The notes beneath the pieces were generated by a model. The model did no database searches and was not told the DNA's origin. It saw nothing but the letters and a program-made list of their open reading frames with translations. From Toxonevra muliebris (lineage: Eukaryota > Arthropoda > Insecta > Diptera > Pallopteridae): 64,000 bases of DNA. Positions 1 through 12,689 of this stretch are shown piece after piece. Location of the stretch: assembly GCA_963691655.1 (NCBI GenBank), contig OY829329.1, positions 18,056,708 through 18,120,707 on the forward strand, read 5' to 3'. A program made the translations under genes and the position numbers. The stretch's first letter is position 1; every line of letters starts with the position of its first letter.

Positions 1-297
1 TTTTGTTGTAACATCACCATTTATCTTATTGATATTTTCATCTAATGTTAAGTTATTAAAACGTGGTACAAATTCTGGTGCTGTCGCTTGTAAATTAGAT
101 GCATTAAAATCGAATCCTGTCGCAAATGGATTCGCAAAATATGTTGTGCCTGTATTACCAAATGGTGTATAGACGTTATCGTAGTAATTATTAAGGCCCG
201 TTGTTGTTGTATTGTTGTAATTATTCGTGCCATTATTTGCTGTTGTTGATGAGTACAAGTCATTGTATGTAAATAGATTGGAATTTTGATTTATATA
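1..297 (-). CDS. Exon 2 (partial) of a PAM2-motif protein gene
   Basis: This exon continues the frame of the exon at 4053-4583. The acceptor reads TTTCAG just above position 297 and is phase 0, matching the phase-0 donor of exon 1. The frame stays open to the window edge for 99 codons. It is rich in Asn, Thr, Tyr and Gly and contains SNLQATAPEFVPRF (about 58-102). This fits the PAM2 pattern L-N-x-x-A-x-E-F-x-P, with Gln replacing Asn. PAM2 peptides bind the MLLE domain of poly(A)-binding protein, so a role in mRNA translation, stability or decay is inferred. Fly proteins with PAM2 motifs include Ataxin-2, Tob, Paip2, eRF3, Pan3 and NFX1/shuttle craft-type factors. The folded domains that would tell these apart lie beyond the left edge. 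A 71-codon alternative frame here (48-263) is a shadow. Confidence 0.75.
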
Positions 298-518
298 CTG
301 AAAGAAAATTAGAGAAAATTGAATTTTTAAGATTCGAATTCATGAGACAGGCGAATAATTAAAATTAAAATAGTAGGTAATAAAAATAATAATAAAAAAA
401 AAAAAATTTTTAAATATTTCTTAAACTTTCTATACAAATATTTTATAAAAACGAAAAATACCTTTGCGTTGGCTTAAAATTGATCTCGGCCCTGCACTAT
501 TTCGGTCCAAAACGTAAC

Positions 519-1780
519 CATTTTTTATAGGACTGCACTATGGGGAAATTTATCACTTCTTCTGGCCAAAACCTCAAAATTTAAATCTTCAAAAGAGCAA
601 TGCCTTTAACCTTTTTGTAGAGTAGACACCCCAAACCCAAAGGACTAGTACTTGTTTTGTTTTTAAAACATCACTACGCTAAACGGAAGGCATATGAAAT
701 AAAGATTTTAATTGAAAATACATTTTTTTAAAACAAATAAATAAGTGTGCGTGAAAGAAAAAGGTTAATATTTTCCTATATTCGTGCATAAAAAAATAAA
801 AAATAAAAACGGATGATACTACAAATGTTAAGAAAACTAAATTTCTGAGAAAATGCTAAATATTTGCATTGTGTTAGCAATAAGTTTAGTTTTTTTTTGC
901 AATGACCTTACGTTCATTCCTTTTTTTCAGTAAACTTTGGGTAGGCCTACAAAAAAACGCACCACTTTGCACCACACGCGATATATTTTTTTTTGATTAA
1001 GCAATTAATTCTACATATAAGTAAACTAATTTGATCTGCATCTATTTGCATCTCATTAAAAAAAATTAAATTTTTCTAGACAAGTCCCATATAGAAAATA
1101 AAAAATTATTTGAAATATGGCATTCGAAATTGTTAAAAAAAAGGCGAAAGATTCCTTTCTGCACTGCTATTTGTTAGAAAATATTAACCAGAATCAAAAG
1201 ATTGACGTCCAAAACTTGCATTCGGATCGTCGGGGTCGGACCGTGAAAATAGAAGAGATGCATTAGAAGTGAGCAAGCACTCATAATGAATGTAATCTAT
1301 TGATTATTGCAGATAGTACGTCAGCTTGGAAACAAGGTAATAAAGATTTGCAGCTGTCTTGAAGAATTGTATTCAGTACCCAAACCCAGCTTCTAAAATT
1401 AGAAAAGAACGGTTCACGAAAGATAAATTACCGACACCGCTTTCTCTTAATGAGGCCGTACCATTCTTTTTGGATAATAATTTCTCAAAGCAGCAGTATT
1501 AGGAATCAAAATAACATGAATATCTTAATACTTTGCAGAGTTCGCAATTTTTTTTAAGGATTCTTAGAGGTGTCGAGGAGCGGAATACTATTTTTATATA
1601 TTTAATTCTCCCTATTGCGCTATTTTTTCAATACCTCAGTAGACCTAGTCGACACGAAAAAATAAATAACATTTTCGGAATCTACGCAAGATTTCCCTAT
1701 AGAAAAAGTGTGTTATGAGGTTTTGGCCAGAGAATGTGGAAATTTTACACATAGTTGACTGGTAGGTTAATAGAAATGTT
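519..1780. mobile_element. Decayed element with about 60-bp inverted ends
   Basis: The left end (519-578) and right end (1715-1780) match as inverted repeats. The shared core is GAGGTTTTGGCCAGA, followed by a similar AAATTT segment and a weaker outer match. Inside, on the plus strand near 1380-1500, the peptide SLNEAVPFFLDNNFSKQQY can be read. It looks like real but broken coding sequence of transposon type, and I cannot assign a family with confidence. No target-site duplication is clear. Confidence 0.45.
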
Positions 1781-2489
1781 TTTTCTGACTTCGGAGTTCT
1801 TTTGACACATGAGTGATTTCATCTCAAGGGAACCCACTTTCAAAATCCATCGGGCTCAAACTTGCACAAAGTTTAGTCCCATTGGGTAGTAGTTACAACA
1901 CCAAATTTGAACGAGATGGAGTGTTTAGAGTTACTAGACGTTATTTTGATAGATAAACAAAAAATGGCAAAAACCTTGTTTTGAGAAAAACGGGTTCAAA
2001 GTTTTAACTAACGGGTTTTAACATTTAAAATATACTTCATCTTTTTAATGATGGCTGACTGTAGTTTGTAAGTTTACAGATTAGACAGCAAGGACTAAGA
2101 GTTATTAATGAGGAGCTGCTGGACCAAGGCATAGCTAAGACTTTCTGAACGGCCGAAAGGGAAGGTCACTGTTTTGCCTGATTAACACTCGGTGTTATAA
2201 TTGTCTATATCTATGAAAGCACTCCGAGTTTCTCTCTGAAATTTTTACAAAATACTTTTGAAATGAAAGACTTTCAAATTACATACTTTTTTTTTAAAAA
2301 ATCAATTCTTCAAACCAAGAAAGTATGGGGCCAACTTAAGAAAATATGAAGGTTTTAAGACCTAAAATATGAAATATTGCAAAAATTAAAAGATTTCCAT
2401 TACAACAAATTTGACACAAAATACTCTACTAACTTTAATAACTAAAAGCTGAACGGTTTCCTGCTTATCCTGTTTATGTGAACTCGGTC

Positions 2490-2815
2490 TAAGTTTATGT
2501 GTGTTTTAGTGCGTTATTGGTTGGGCTTAGGCCAAAACTGGTTACATTTACCATCTGCTTTCCGCTATACGGGAATGGTGATTTTTTATTAGAACTTTGG
2601 ATGTAGCTAACGGTATACACGCATTGCCAGTGAATTGCTGAGAGTTGTGCTAAGTCTGGCATGATCATCAGCCTTACAGTTTCCCACAATGTTGCTAAGC
2701 CCAGGCACCCAAGTCAGGTGCAGATTGAATGCCGTCGCCGTCTCATTCAGAGACGAGAGGAATTTTTGTGTTTTGTGAAAATCAAAATAAATAAAAATGT
2801 TGCCTTTCAATTGGA
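2490..2815 (-). pseudogene. LINE remnant, RNase H region
   Basis: Minus-strand translation gives LHLTWVPGLSNIVGNCKADD. This is the C-terminal RNase H signature (usually W-V-P-G-H-x-x-x-x-G-N-x-x-A-D) of I/LOA-type non-LTR retrotransposons. The His after WVPG has become Leu. Two overlapping frames carry the similarity, so at least one frameshift is present. It is a fossil in the intron of the PAM2 gene. Confidence 0.7.
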
Positions 2816-4052
2816 TTTGGATAGCAAGAATTTATGTAGAAATTATGGATAATTGGAGAGATAATAAAAACGTCGGTTAATTTTCACTCTTTCTTTTGCT
2901 AACAAATACACAAATAAAACAATTGTTTGGAAAATGTCAAAAAAAAAAGTAATAGATCTTATATTTTTCTGTTTTTACAATGTGTTTAAGGGTTGCCGAG
3001 TCGGTTTTTGAGTTATACGTGAATTTCGCTGAATATAATAAAAAATTGTAAAGCAAGAGTTTTAATAAATTAATCAAAAAAACACCGTTATGTTCTTTTT
3101 CTTGAAAAAAAAAAACAAATATGTGATGTAAAGTTATCTAAGGTGAAGAAATAAAAATAATTTTAAAAATCTGAAACCGATACCCCTGAAGAAGCTTAAA
3201 AATTAAGCGAAATTTCGGGTAATAGATGAAATAAAAAACTTTTATTTGCATCAAAAACCTTATCGACTAATGAAGCCTACAAGCATTAAGCATTGCTTAA
3301 AACATTACCTGAAATTTTTTAGTTTTAGTTAAACAATTTCACATAAGGTGGACTTATTCTATGCCTCCCGTGATATAACAAAACTACCTTTTTTTTCATA
3401 TTTATAAAGAGATCCATTAACTGTCAAAATCTTTTTGTTTTGTTAGTTCCAAATGCATTTGTTCTTATATTTTTACATTTATGGATGTTTATAGCAACAA
3501 GGCAGTGTGTTGTACTTGTTGGAATGCTGCTACCACCTGGTGTAATTCTGCCATGATTTCACAATTTTTCTGTACTCAAGCGAGAACAATGGTAGTACAT
3601 GAGTTAAGGGTGAAATATTGCACAGTAAAAACTTTTTCTCGGTTTTTTTTTTTTTTTTAATATTTTCATAAAATTGTACAACGCGATTGTTTCGATGGCG
3701 TTTTTAGGCAAACTGAATGTTTTTTTTAATATATATATTTTTGGAATCTTTATAAAATTAACTTAGGACTATTTTTAGATTGGGGTTGCATCTATTTTTT
3801 TTTCTATTAATTATTTATACATAGTTTACAAAACATTTCAAAATCATCAGTTTCCAATAAACTCAATTACAAATGAAAACGTGTTTAATAGATAATGAAA
3901 TAGATTGGTATTTCCAAGTATTTCATAAATTTCATTAGTAATGAATGCAGAAATACTCATAAATGTATGTATATATATTATTAACAGGAAAAACCAGTAT
4001 ACAAAAAAATTTGCAATATTCATATAAGCATTAATTAGTTAATATTACTCAC

Positions 4053-4583
4053 ATTTGATGGCTGTTGAAAGTTATCCATGACATTGGAGGAAGAAGTTTC
4101 ATTATTACCGGAAGTTTGTGCAAAATTCATATAGCCGCCGTTATCACCACCAATATCACCGATGGTTCCATTGAATGCTGGAACTGATGTAGATGGCATA
4201 GAGGTATTAGATCTACCTAAACCACTAGAACCATTGCCACCACTACCTCCACCACCACCGAGTAAATTATGTTGCATGATGAATTGATTGAAATTCACGT
4301 AATTGTTGTTGTTACTGTTATTCGTTGATTGTTGCTGTTGTTGTTGCCGAAATGTTTGATTATTTAAAATGCTGCCGATGATATTATTGGTGTATGATGT
4401 CTCACCACCAGCGTCATTAATCATTGAGCCTGAATCGTTGTTGGAAATTGATGTCCCGGCAGTTGCGTTGTTTGCGCCTCCTCCTTCTGCAACTGCGTTG
4501 GCAATGTCACTAAATCCTTGCCAAAGTTGCGCCAATGAAAATGACGTTTGTGTATTATGCGTTGATTGTGAGTCTGCCGACAT
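4053..4583 (-). CDS. Exon 1 of a PAM2-motif protein gene
   Basis: The first ATG of the open frame is at 4583-4581 (MSADSQSTHNTQ). The frame is open upstream to a stop at 4775-4773 but has no earlier ATG, so this start is preferred. The exon encodes 177 residues and ends in an exact GTGAGT donor at 4052. The sequence SFSLAQLWQGFSDIANAVAE near residues 14-33 is the only non-repetitive, possibly helical stretch. The rest is Asn, Ser and Gly rich, with a run of six Gln around residue 80 and a Gly-rich linker near residue 110. No signal peptide or membrane segment is seen. Such composition suits a disordered, RNA-associated regulator, which agrees with the PAM2 motif in exon 2. An antisense frame at 4369-4686 is a shadow. 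Confidence 0.75.
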
Positions 4584-7500
4584 TACCACACCAGTGGGGA
4601 TTAATTTGCTCAAAAATGACGACACGACCACGTTGTCTTTAGTAAGCTTAGTGTGGTTGTTGTTGTTGTTGCTGCTGTATGTGTAGCTTCTGCAGCTGCT
4701 CTGCTGTAGGTTTGTGACGAGTTGTCCGCTATTGTTGTTGTAGCTTTGCTTTCTCTGTTTCACTTTTTTTTTTTACTTTAACTTTATTTCCTTGTGCCGC
4801 TGCTTTACTTTTCCTTTTTTTTTATTATAAAAAAATTATATTGAATTTAATGTTGTTGTTGTTTTTGGCCAAATTGGCCACTTAACATTTCCGTGCGCTC
4901 AGTATCAGGTACTTTTTATTTTATTTCTGCCCTCGCTGGCGAAAATTATACAAAAAAAAAAAAGAATATGAAATCCCACGTAGAAAAAGTTGCGACGCAC
5001 ACGAAAAGAATTTAAAGTTTTTTTTTTGTTATCTGCAAGTAATAAAAAGAGAGAGGAACTAACGCCAATTAAATATATTCAATTACATTTTGTAATGTAA
5101 TAAAATCGTTGGCTGTTGTTGATTGAACAAATAAATGAAATTAGGAAATTGATAAATGCGAAAGAAAAAACCAACGTACACACACACACACAAGCAGACT
5201 CTGTTCCAATTCCAAACTGTCATGCTCCCCATTTGACGTATTCCTATTTCACAAATTCGAGCAATAGATGTAGTGTTGCACAAATTGGATAAAAAAAGTA
5301 GTATAAACTTAGTATTTGGGTCAAATATAAATTTCACGAGGGCGCAAGAATAAACGCCTGTCTGAAAGTAGAAAAAATATATACGCAGAGATAGAAACTA
5401 TCTTTTTCTAACTACCTATGTGAACATTCACAAATTTAACATTTTCATTATTACACTTCCTTATATTCTACAGAGATTCTAAAATCTAAACCCAAATATT
5501 TCTCCAACAATGTCATTTGATTGCAGAAATCAAACCTTTTTTTGAAATTCATGCTACACATTAAGTACGCTTTCTTGCAACATTGTATTTGTAATCAAAT
5601 TCGAAGTTAATGTTCGAAAATAGTTTAATCAGCAAAAAAAAGTTCAAAAATAAGAATTTTTGTTCACATCTTTACCAGTTTTAGTTCTCACGTTAACAAA
5701 ATTCTTTTTAAAATAAGTTTCTTATAATTCTACAGTAAACAGTGTGCTGTCAAAACCATTTATGCATATTTATTACTTGTAGCAAATAATCCACAAAACA
5801 CCAACACCATAAAAAAGCTCGCATAAAATGTATAAATACGTGCGTAGAAAAAGGATAGCCATATATAGCTATAATTGCATTTTTAGTTAAGCTACCAATG
5901 AACTAGGTTATGTTCTCCTTCTCTTGGAATATAGCACAAAAAAAGCAAAAAGTGCTTATGCATTTCCGCAAACAATTATTCCAGCGCGTATAGTTAATCG
6001 TTTAATAAACTTACACCCACATTTTAAACTACATCGAATATATTTTATTTATATTACAATTTCGAATTGTATTAAAATTTGTATATATATAATTAATCAC
6101 ACTTTTTGTTGGACACTTTAATTTACCACAGATAGACAGCAATTTTTTCTGCACTTCTATTCCGTTTGTTTTGCTATCAACCAATCATGTAGGGTTGTAT
6201 TTAATGGTACTATAAATAAAACTTATCTAATTAAAATAACATTTATATATTTCGAAAATTATAGTTGCGACTTAATAAATAGACTTTAAAAAAGTTATTA
6301 AAATCATTTATTGTTTTTCTCCTTTAATCTATAATTGTTTTTATTAATACAAAAAAGTAGTGAAAAGAGATTGCGCCAAAATTTGAAGGTTCATATCTAA
6401 CATCCAGCGTTGCCAACTTTAGCTATACAAAACCGGAAGCAGCTAAAAAAGGAAAGCGAGCATTATTTTCATTGAATATTTAAAAAATTTCTTTTGTTCA
6501 ATTTGCATACACAAATAGTTAAGTTTTGTATTAAAAATTGTGAATTAAATTAATAAATTAAATAATCAAACATAAAAAAGTGCTGTGCAACAATAAAAAT
6601 TAAGTGTTTTTGTGTATGAAAATATTTTAGCAACAGGCGCATGAAATTTGTGTGTTTGGCTTTTGGTTTTTTTTTTTTTGAGCGTGAAAAAGCAAATAGT
6701 AAAGAAATAATTCGTTAATGAGAATGTGGCGTGATAAAACTAATATTTTACTTGCTTTCCAAGGCAATCGCTGCTGCAGCGGATTAGTTATTGCTAGCGT
6801 CTATAATGTACTGAATTAAAAACTTAATTTTGATTGGGTAAGTGAAATGAAAATATTTAAAGATCTATGAAATACATACTTTACTTTAGATTTATTGTTA
6901 TTGCGGATTTTTTTGTTGTGAATACTTGTTGGCAGCAGTTATAACATTTTAAAAATACATTTATTTCTGCCTATTAAGCTCCATCTTCTAAAGCAAAAAC
7001 ATTTTGTTTCAAAAGCAAATGTGGTGAGATAATTTTTTTTTCTTTGTGATCGGAGCCTTCTCAACCTCTTCGGTGTTCAAGGTCACATATTTGTTTTACA
7101 AGTTTTTGCGTATTTTTTTGATTTTTGAATTAATTTTTATTACTTTTCTTAAATTCTAATGGAATTAAGAGAAAACATAATTCTTACTTAGTTTCCTGGA
7201 GAAAAATAACCACAATAAATTAAAAAAATAAAATAATATGCTAAAACGTGAGTACACATAGATGTACTTTTTCAGCAAAGAGGTTATGTCTCCTATATTT
7301 GCGCTGCATATTGCGAGTAGGTTCTTGTCCAAATACAACAACAACAGCCACAGTTTGTCACAGAAGTATATAGGTAACTTTCCATCCTACTCTTTTCCTG
7401 GATGTGCTCTTTGCTGCTCACAAGAGAAACTTCGGAAATGATGTTTGGTGTCTTCAGCTTATATGGATCCTTGCTACCGTAGCGGGTATACGGTCAATAT

Positions 7501-8220
7501 TGTGGGTTCTACTTGGAATACAAACGAAAAGTAGAAACAGCTACGTTTTAGATTAAAGTGATTATCCTCTAAATGCGGACTTTGTTAAATCAAAAAGGCG
7601 CAAGGTTCCATCTTTTCATACAATTGCTAACATCTTCAAAACATGACACATGCAAAAATTGACTGAAACGACATATGCTTATTTTCAATGTCGAATACAA
7701 AAACAGATGAAGCCGGCTCACCCTCTCCGCCTCCCGCTTATTTGATTTTGTAGATAACAAGATTTTTTTATAATTTTTTCTTTTAAATAGGCATAAATAT
7801 ATTTTTCTTCTAGACTGAATTTTTAATTATTTTGCTCAGAAAAGATGATCTTACTTTCGTAGTGTTAAGCGAGGAGAAAAGTCAAATAGAGCGATAAGAA
7901 AGGAAGAAATAAGAGAAGGCTCCATTGTTGTTCCAGAATAACATGCCCCAAAAACCATTTGCTCAAATTACAAAACTTCAGCAGAGCAGTTAATTTAGTA
8001 TTTGAAGCCTTCCCTGTTCCGTTAAGGAATATACCGAACACATAAGTCTAATGGAATTTCCACTTAGGAAAAAATAAGAGCTATATGCATTTAGAGATAT
8101 TTTATTGGGGCCACATCATTCTTGATGTTACATACTTATATGAATCCCTTCCTCTTACTCTGATGTTTGATTGTATCAAAAAGTTCAAGATAATAAAATT
8201 TCTAACACATTTTAGAGGAG
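4584..8220. other. 5' flank / probable 5' UTR and intergenic DNA
   Basis: The stretch just upstream of the PAM2 gene start contains TTG/GTT repeats, which read as CAA runs on the minus strand. This is typical of an insect 5' UTR. A short CA microsatellite is at 5176-5191. The segment near 6400-6660 (GTTGCCAACTTTAGC) is a possible promoter area, but no core element is decisive. I see no further genes and no clear transposon up to about 8.2 kb. Confidence 0.4.
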
Positions 8221-8470
8221 GCAGAACCTGTAATGTTTTGGAGGAGTCGAACGAGGAACCCTGTTAAGCCAGGGCACCGGCATACTCATTTACATTAAAG
8301 TTTTTGCATCCAGGCACCCAGATAAGTGTTAAATTGGCTTGTTGGTCTAGTCTGATTAGGTCTTTCTTATACTTGACTACTAGTTTAATTTGGTAATGTT
8401 TGAGATCATGGCTTTGATCGCTGATTGGCTGGATAAAAATTAATACTTTTTCCCCTCTAAGTACATTTGT
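8220..8470 (-). pseudogene. LINE remnant, RNase H region
   Basis: On the minus strand near 8270-8350 the peptide NLTLIWVPGCKNFNVNEYAG can be read. It corresponds to the RNase H end of I/LOA-type LINEs, with WVPGH changed to WVPGC and the usual G-N-E region changed to V-N-E. A stop follows. It has the same orientation and domain as the fossil at 2490-2815 but comes from a different copy. Confidence 0.6.
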
Positions 8471-10985
8471 TGCAATTAGCAGATTAGCTTGTTATATGGC
8501 AAAAATTTGGATTTTTTGTTGATTTTGAGTTATGCGTTGTCAAAACCAAGCTTCAGAAGAGTGTAATTGGTCAGCTTCTGATAAGGTAACGCATTGTATC
8601 TTCCACTCGATTTAATACCATTTCCAAATCGCTAAAACAGCAAACCAGCGCACACTGGTCGCTTCTAAAGGTCAAAAATTTGGTACCAAATGTGTCATCC
8701 CTATTTCCTATAAGAATAAGCTTTTCAAAAGAATAGTAGTTTTTGTTTTATTATAACCGTACTCTTTAAGAATAGCTTCAAAAGAGAGAGCATGTATTTA
8801 GTTGGTTCTTTCAGTGTAAGCAGGTTGAAAGTGAAGTGCAACTTTAAAAAATTTTAAAAAATATAAATCAATTTTGTATTGAAATAAATTAATATTAAAA
8901 TTGAAAAGAAAGGTATTAGCTTCATGTTTAAATAATTTGAATATTCTTAACTTGTTGTGTACTTTTTATAAAATTAATGTTGTGCCAATACCATTATTAG
9001 TGTTTTTTGTCCATATAATTAAATTTCAGCTAGAGTTTTAGTTGTTTCTAAGATTCTAATCTATTAATATCAGCTGCCCGTTTTTGCCCGTGTTTGCGTT
9101 ATCTCCCACAGACCAAAGCAGGCTCGATATTTTTGCTTCTGGTTTCTGCTGTGCAACTGTAACTTTTTGTGCGGTGTTTTTGTTCTGTTTCAAATAATAT
9201 GGATTTGATTATTCGTTTACTTTAAAGTTCGGACGGGATAGCGAAAATTACCATATTAAAATCTGTTTTTAATTTGCTGGAATAACATTTATCAGTTTTA
9301 TAATTTTTTATTATTTTTTATAAATAGTCGCAATTTGAATTGTTAATTTTCTGATTTTCTAAAATTCAATCTTATTCAAAACTTGTTATACTTATTTGAA
9401 AAACAAATTAACATTTTTTTTTTCAATTTTTTTGTTTATACGGCGTGGAAGGTGGGGTTAGGTGTGCAGGTGTTCAACCACGCCCATTTTATTCTATAAT
9501 AATAATTTTCACATTGTTTTAAAGCCGTAACCGATTACCGATTCTATCTCAACTGGAAGTATTTTTAACCGCTGACTTCATACAAGTCCGACCACTGTGC
9601 GATCGCAGCAAACTTTTCATGCCACTTAAAGTTCAGAGCGTGAACATTATACACGTGTCACGAAACTGAGTGTTCAAATATCGAAAGAAAACTAATTCAC
9701 GGCGTGAATGTGTTCCTCCACAGCCACTTAAAAAAAAAATGTATAATTTGTCTCTTCAAACGATTATTCGATACAAGTACATATTCGATACTTTTATTCG
9801 ATACAAGTAATGAGTAAAAGTATCGATACTATGTGGGTATTGAATTAACATTAAGCGTGATGCGACGCCAAATGGCGCGTGTAGTCTGGGTCGAAACACC
9901 CGAAATTTTGTCAAAATCGTAATTTCAATTGGGAAAAGTAAATATTAATGATTTTTGTGAAATTTACACTGGGGGCTCTTTAATTTCTGGTTTCCTTTCT
10001 CCATTTTTAAGTGTATTTGAGCTTTTTTCTTTCACTTACTGGGCGTTTTCAATCATTTTTGTTCATATCTCATTGATTTTCTACGGTGTTCAGACCTTGA
10101 CTACGATTTTTTTTTAATTATCCTGAACTCCTAAATTACTCATCCAATAATTTTTCGATTGCATCGCGGGATCTTTCCAACGAATTCGTCTTACAACGGA
10201 ATTTATAGGCAAAAGGTGTTCCAATCTAGACGGCATTCCCCTATATAGAGATCGGCAAATCTAGTGACTTTTTCTAATGAAAATCTAATAAGAATCATCG
10301 AAACAGCAAAAAAAAGACATGAATGAGAAGACAAAATGAATGACAAGGAACTACAAGGTCTACAAGGAATAAAAATATTTGTATTTCATCTGATATCAGT
10401 GATGACATCGGTGTCTTCAAGTGGTACTCCGTTCGTAAGAAAGAAAAATCATCATGAAGTCGAAAATAATGCTTCTTTGACTGCCCATATTATGGGTTTG
10501 TCTAGTTTATAGGAGAGGGGTTTTCGTTTTTATTTGAGCTCGATAAACTAATCATTTTCATAGTTTCGATTAGAATTTATTTTTGAGAGAATTTTGCTCC
10601 ACCATTTGTTATCCTGATTCATAGATCAATTCGTCACAGTTTCCTGAGACATATTTCTGAAACTCTTTTTTCTTTGACAACTTTTTTTTTGTCCCCATCT
10701 TTAATCAATCAATACGAAGTCTTTACAAAATATTTTTTTATTATATTGATAGGTAACTATATTTATTACTTTCATTACAAAATTATATAAAAATATTTAA
10801 ATCTACTAAATAAATCACAAGAGAACTATCTACAGAGTATTTATGTGTCTACCTACATATACAAAAGTAAATATATATATATATATGTCTTAAATCATTT
10901 AATAACAAAGAAGATTAAATACACTAGTATAAAACTACATGAATAAAATAATTACAGCAAATTAGTATAAGAGCTGTCTGCAATG
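8471..10985. other. Intergenic DNA and 3' flank of the zinc-finger gene
   Basis: AT-rich sequence without a supported gene. A small cluster of TTCGATACAAGTA-like units occurs at 9757-9815. A TA microsatellite is at about 10868-10886. A minus-strand AATAAA lies at 10767-10762, about 220 bp after the zinc-finger stop codon, and is a candidate polyadenylation signal. Confidence 0.4.
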
Positions 10986-11581
10986 TCAAAACGGACGCAA
11001 TGTGGATAACAGTGGCTGCTGAGCTGGAGGAAATGGCTGCTGCAAAGAAGACTGGTGGTGCTGATGATGCTGTTGTTGCGCGGCGGAGACATTAATGGAT
11101 GAAGCAGCGGATAACATCCGAATGCCAGCGGACAAAGTGTTTGGCATGTGGTGAGGAATGTGGGCTGTTGTGTTATTCACAGTAGAATCAGCAGAAACAG
11201 CTGCTGCATTGGGTAAAGAGGGCAGACGTGACATAGATAATGATGACGACGAAGAGAACGACAACGTTGGCGGTATATTCGTCGTTGACGTTGTAACAAG
11301 GCAATTTGATGTGGTAGCTGCTGCTGCTGCTGCTACTGAAGCGTTTGATATTAATGCTGCAGCTGCTGCACTTGAAATGCTGACCGGAAATGTTGATAAC
11401 GGTCTATATTGACATTTCTTGGCATGCGTGCGCATATTGCTGGATTGAGTAAATGCTTGATTGCAGTTAGGATGTGGACAAACGTACGGTTTACAGCCGG
11501 TATGATAATTGAGATGAGTTTTAAGATGATGTTTCTTGGTGAAGGCTTTCGGGCAAATGGGGCAATTGAAAGGTTTTATGC
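10986..11581 (-). CDS. Exon 3 of the eight-finger zinc-finger transcription factor
   Basis: The acceptor CTCCAG precedes 11581. The split codon G|GC restores the H-C link SG-IKPF between fingers 6 and 7. The exon encodes finger 7 (FNCPICPKAF..., C497/C500/H513/H517) and finger 8, which is C-x4-C-x12-H-x3-C (C525/C530/H543/C547) and hence C2HC. After the fingers come about 140 residues rich in Ala, Ser, Thr, His and Gln, including AAAAA runs and QQQHHQHHQ, ending ...STLRPF and TGA at 10988-10986. Frames on the plus strand across this region are shadows. Confidence 0.88.
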
Positions 11582-11650
11582 CTGGAGAAATCAAACGGAA
11601 AGAAATTAAATAAAAATTACATTTTTAAATCAGCAGCCTTAATTAATTAC
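11582..11650 (-). other. Intron 2 of the zinc-finger gene (69 bp)
   Basis: The donor GTAATT starts at 11650 and the acceptor CAG ends at 11582; phase 1. The size is typical of a short fly intron. Retention would put a stop two codons past the donor. Confidence 0.85.
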
Positions 11651-12095
11651 CTGAATGTAATCGATGATGCAATGTCATATTGCTACGATCAGCAAACGAT
11701 TTCCCGCACACCGAACACTGATACGGTTTCTCACCGCTATGTGTGCGCATGTGCTGCTTGAGCAGCATCTTCCGTGAGAAACGCTTTCCACATTCTACAC
11801 ATTTGTGCGGCTTAACGCCTGTGTGTATTCGCACATGCATATTGAAAGCTACACGTTGATTGAACGATTTCGGGCAATAAGGACATTCATATTCTTTCTT
11901 GTTGCGATGAATTTTCATGTGGCTACTAAGGTAACCCTTGTCATTAAAAGTTTTGCCGCATTCGGGGCATTCGGCGGCAAATTCTTTAGTTCCCCGATGC
12001 ACTGACAAATGGTATTTGTAATTGCGCAACTGTGAGAAACCCTTGCCGCAGTCGGTGCATTCATAACGTGGTGATTTATGAGTTTTCTCGTGTGA
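11651..12095 (-). CDS. Exon 2 of the eight-finger zinc-finger transcription factor
   Basis: The acceptor TTTCAG precedes 12095. The exon opens with SHEKTHKSP, which supplies the two His of finger 1 begun in exon 1. It then encodes fingers 2 to 6: C355/C358/H371/H375, C385/C388/H401/H405, C413/C416/H429/H433, C441/C444/H457/H461 and C469/C472/H485/H489. Linkers include canonical TGVKPHK and SGEKPYQ between the later fingers, while fingers 2-4 have divergent linkers (RGTKEFAAE, RNKKEYE). Tandem canonical linkers indicate sequence-specific DNA binding. The exon is 445 nt and leaves phase 1. Open frame extends to 12095 although no ATG occurs near its start, as expected for an internal exon. Confidence 0.9.
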
Positions 12096-12689
12096 CTGAA
12101 AGTAAAAAAAAAAATGAATGCTAATGTTAAGTAAAAATATTTCTTAATTTCGATTGGTTATTTAAAAAATTTCTTTCAGCCATTTTTCTTTTTTGTTTCG
12201 TTCGTTCGTTCGTCTTTAGTCAAAACAATCTACCTACGGCTACCCGCTGAGCATCTCTTGCGCACATGCTTTAAAATTTTCTTTTGTGCACACCACCAAT
12301 CTCGCTCTCCATTGATGATATTTGCTTTTAGCTAACCTACGCCGATACGACACGATACGGCACCTAACTGTGTTGGTGCTTGGATCGAAGGCAGTATGAA
12401 TAAAACCGGTTTTTTCTCCATCTTCAGTTTTTTTAGTTGCCTCTTTTTCTTTTACTTACTTGCTATAGCATTTGCATACTTTCCTTTTTGCGTTTGAGTT
12501 TCGCTTTTGTGTGTTGTAGCTCCACCTATTGTGGACTTTGCTCCACCCATTTCATTTGGGGATCGTAATCTCGTTTTGGGTGTTTAACATGCTGTGCTTT
12601 AAAGCAGTTATTATTTGTTTTCGTTCGTTAACTTAAACTTAATCCTAAATGTTTAATGAAAGAAAAAAAACTTTTCGCCAGGGTGCGGA

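Larger units (their letters stand above)
298..4052 (-). other. Intron 1 of the PAM2-motif gene (3755 bp)
   Basis: The donor GTGAGT lies at 4052-4047 and the acceptor CAG ends at 298; both are phase 0. The intron is AT rich. It holds an inverted-repeat element (519-1780) and a minus-strand LINE RNase H remnant (2490-2815). The remainder (1781-2490 and 2816-4050) has long T or A runs and no coding signal that I can see. Confidence 0.7.

Noticed and set aside
3180..3240. CCCTGAAGAAG...CGAAATTTCGG followed by an A-rich tail as a Penelope-like 3' end
   Set aside because: The words are suggestive and a small hairpin is present, but no GIY-YIG or RT sequence is nearby and the motif is too short to rely on.
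11158..11412. Acidic 84-codon plus-strand frame
   Set aside because: It is the antisense of the Ala/Ser-rich tail of the zinc-finger protein.
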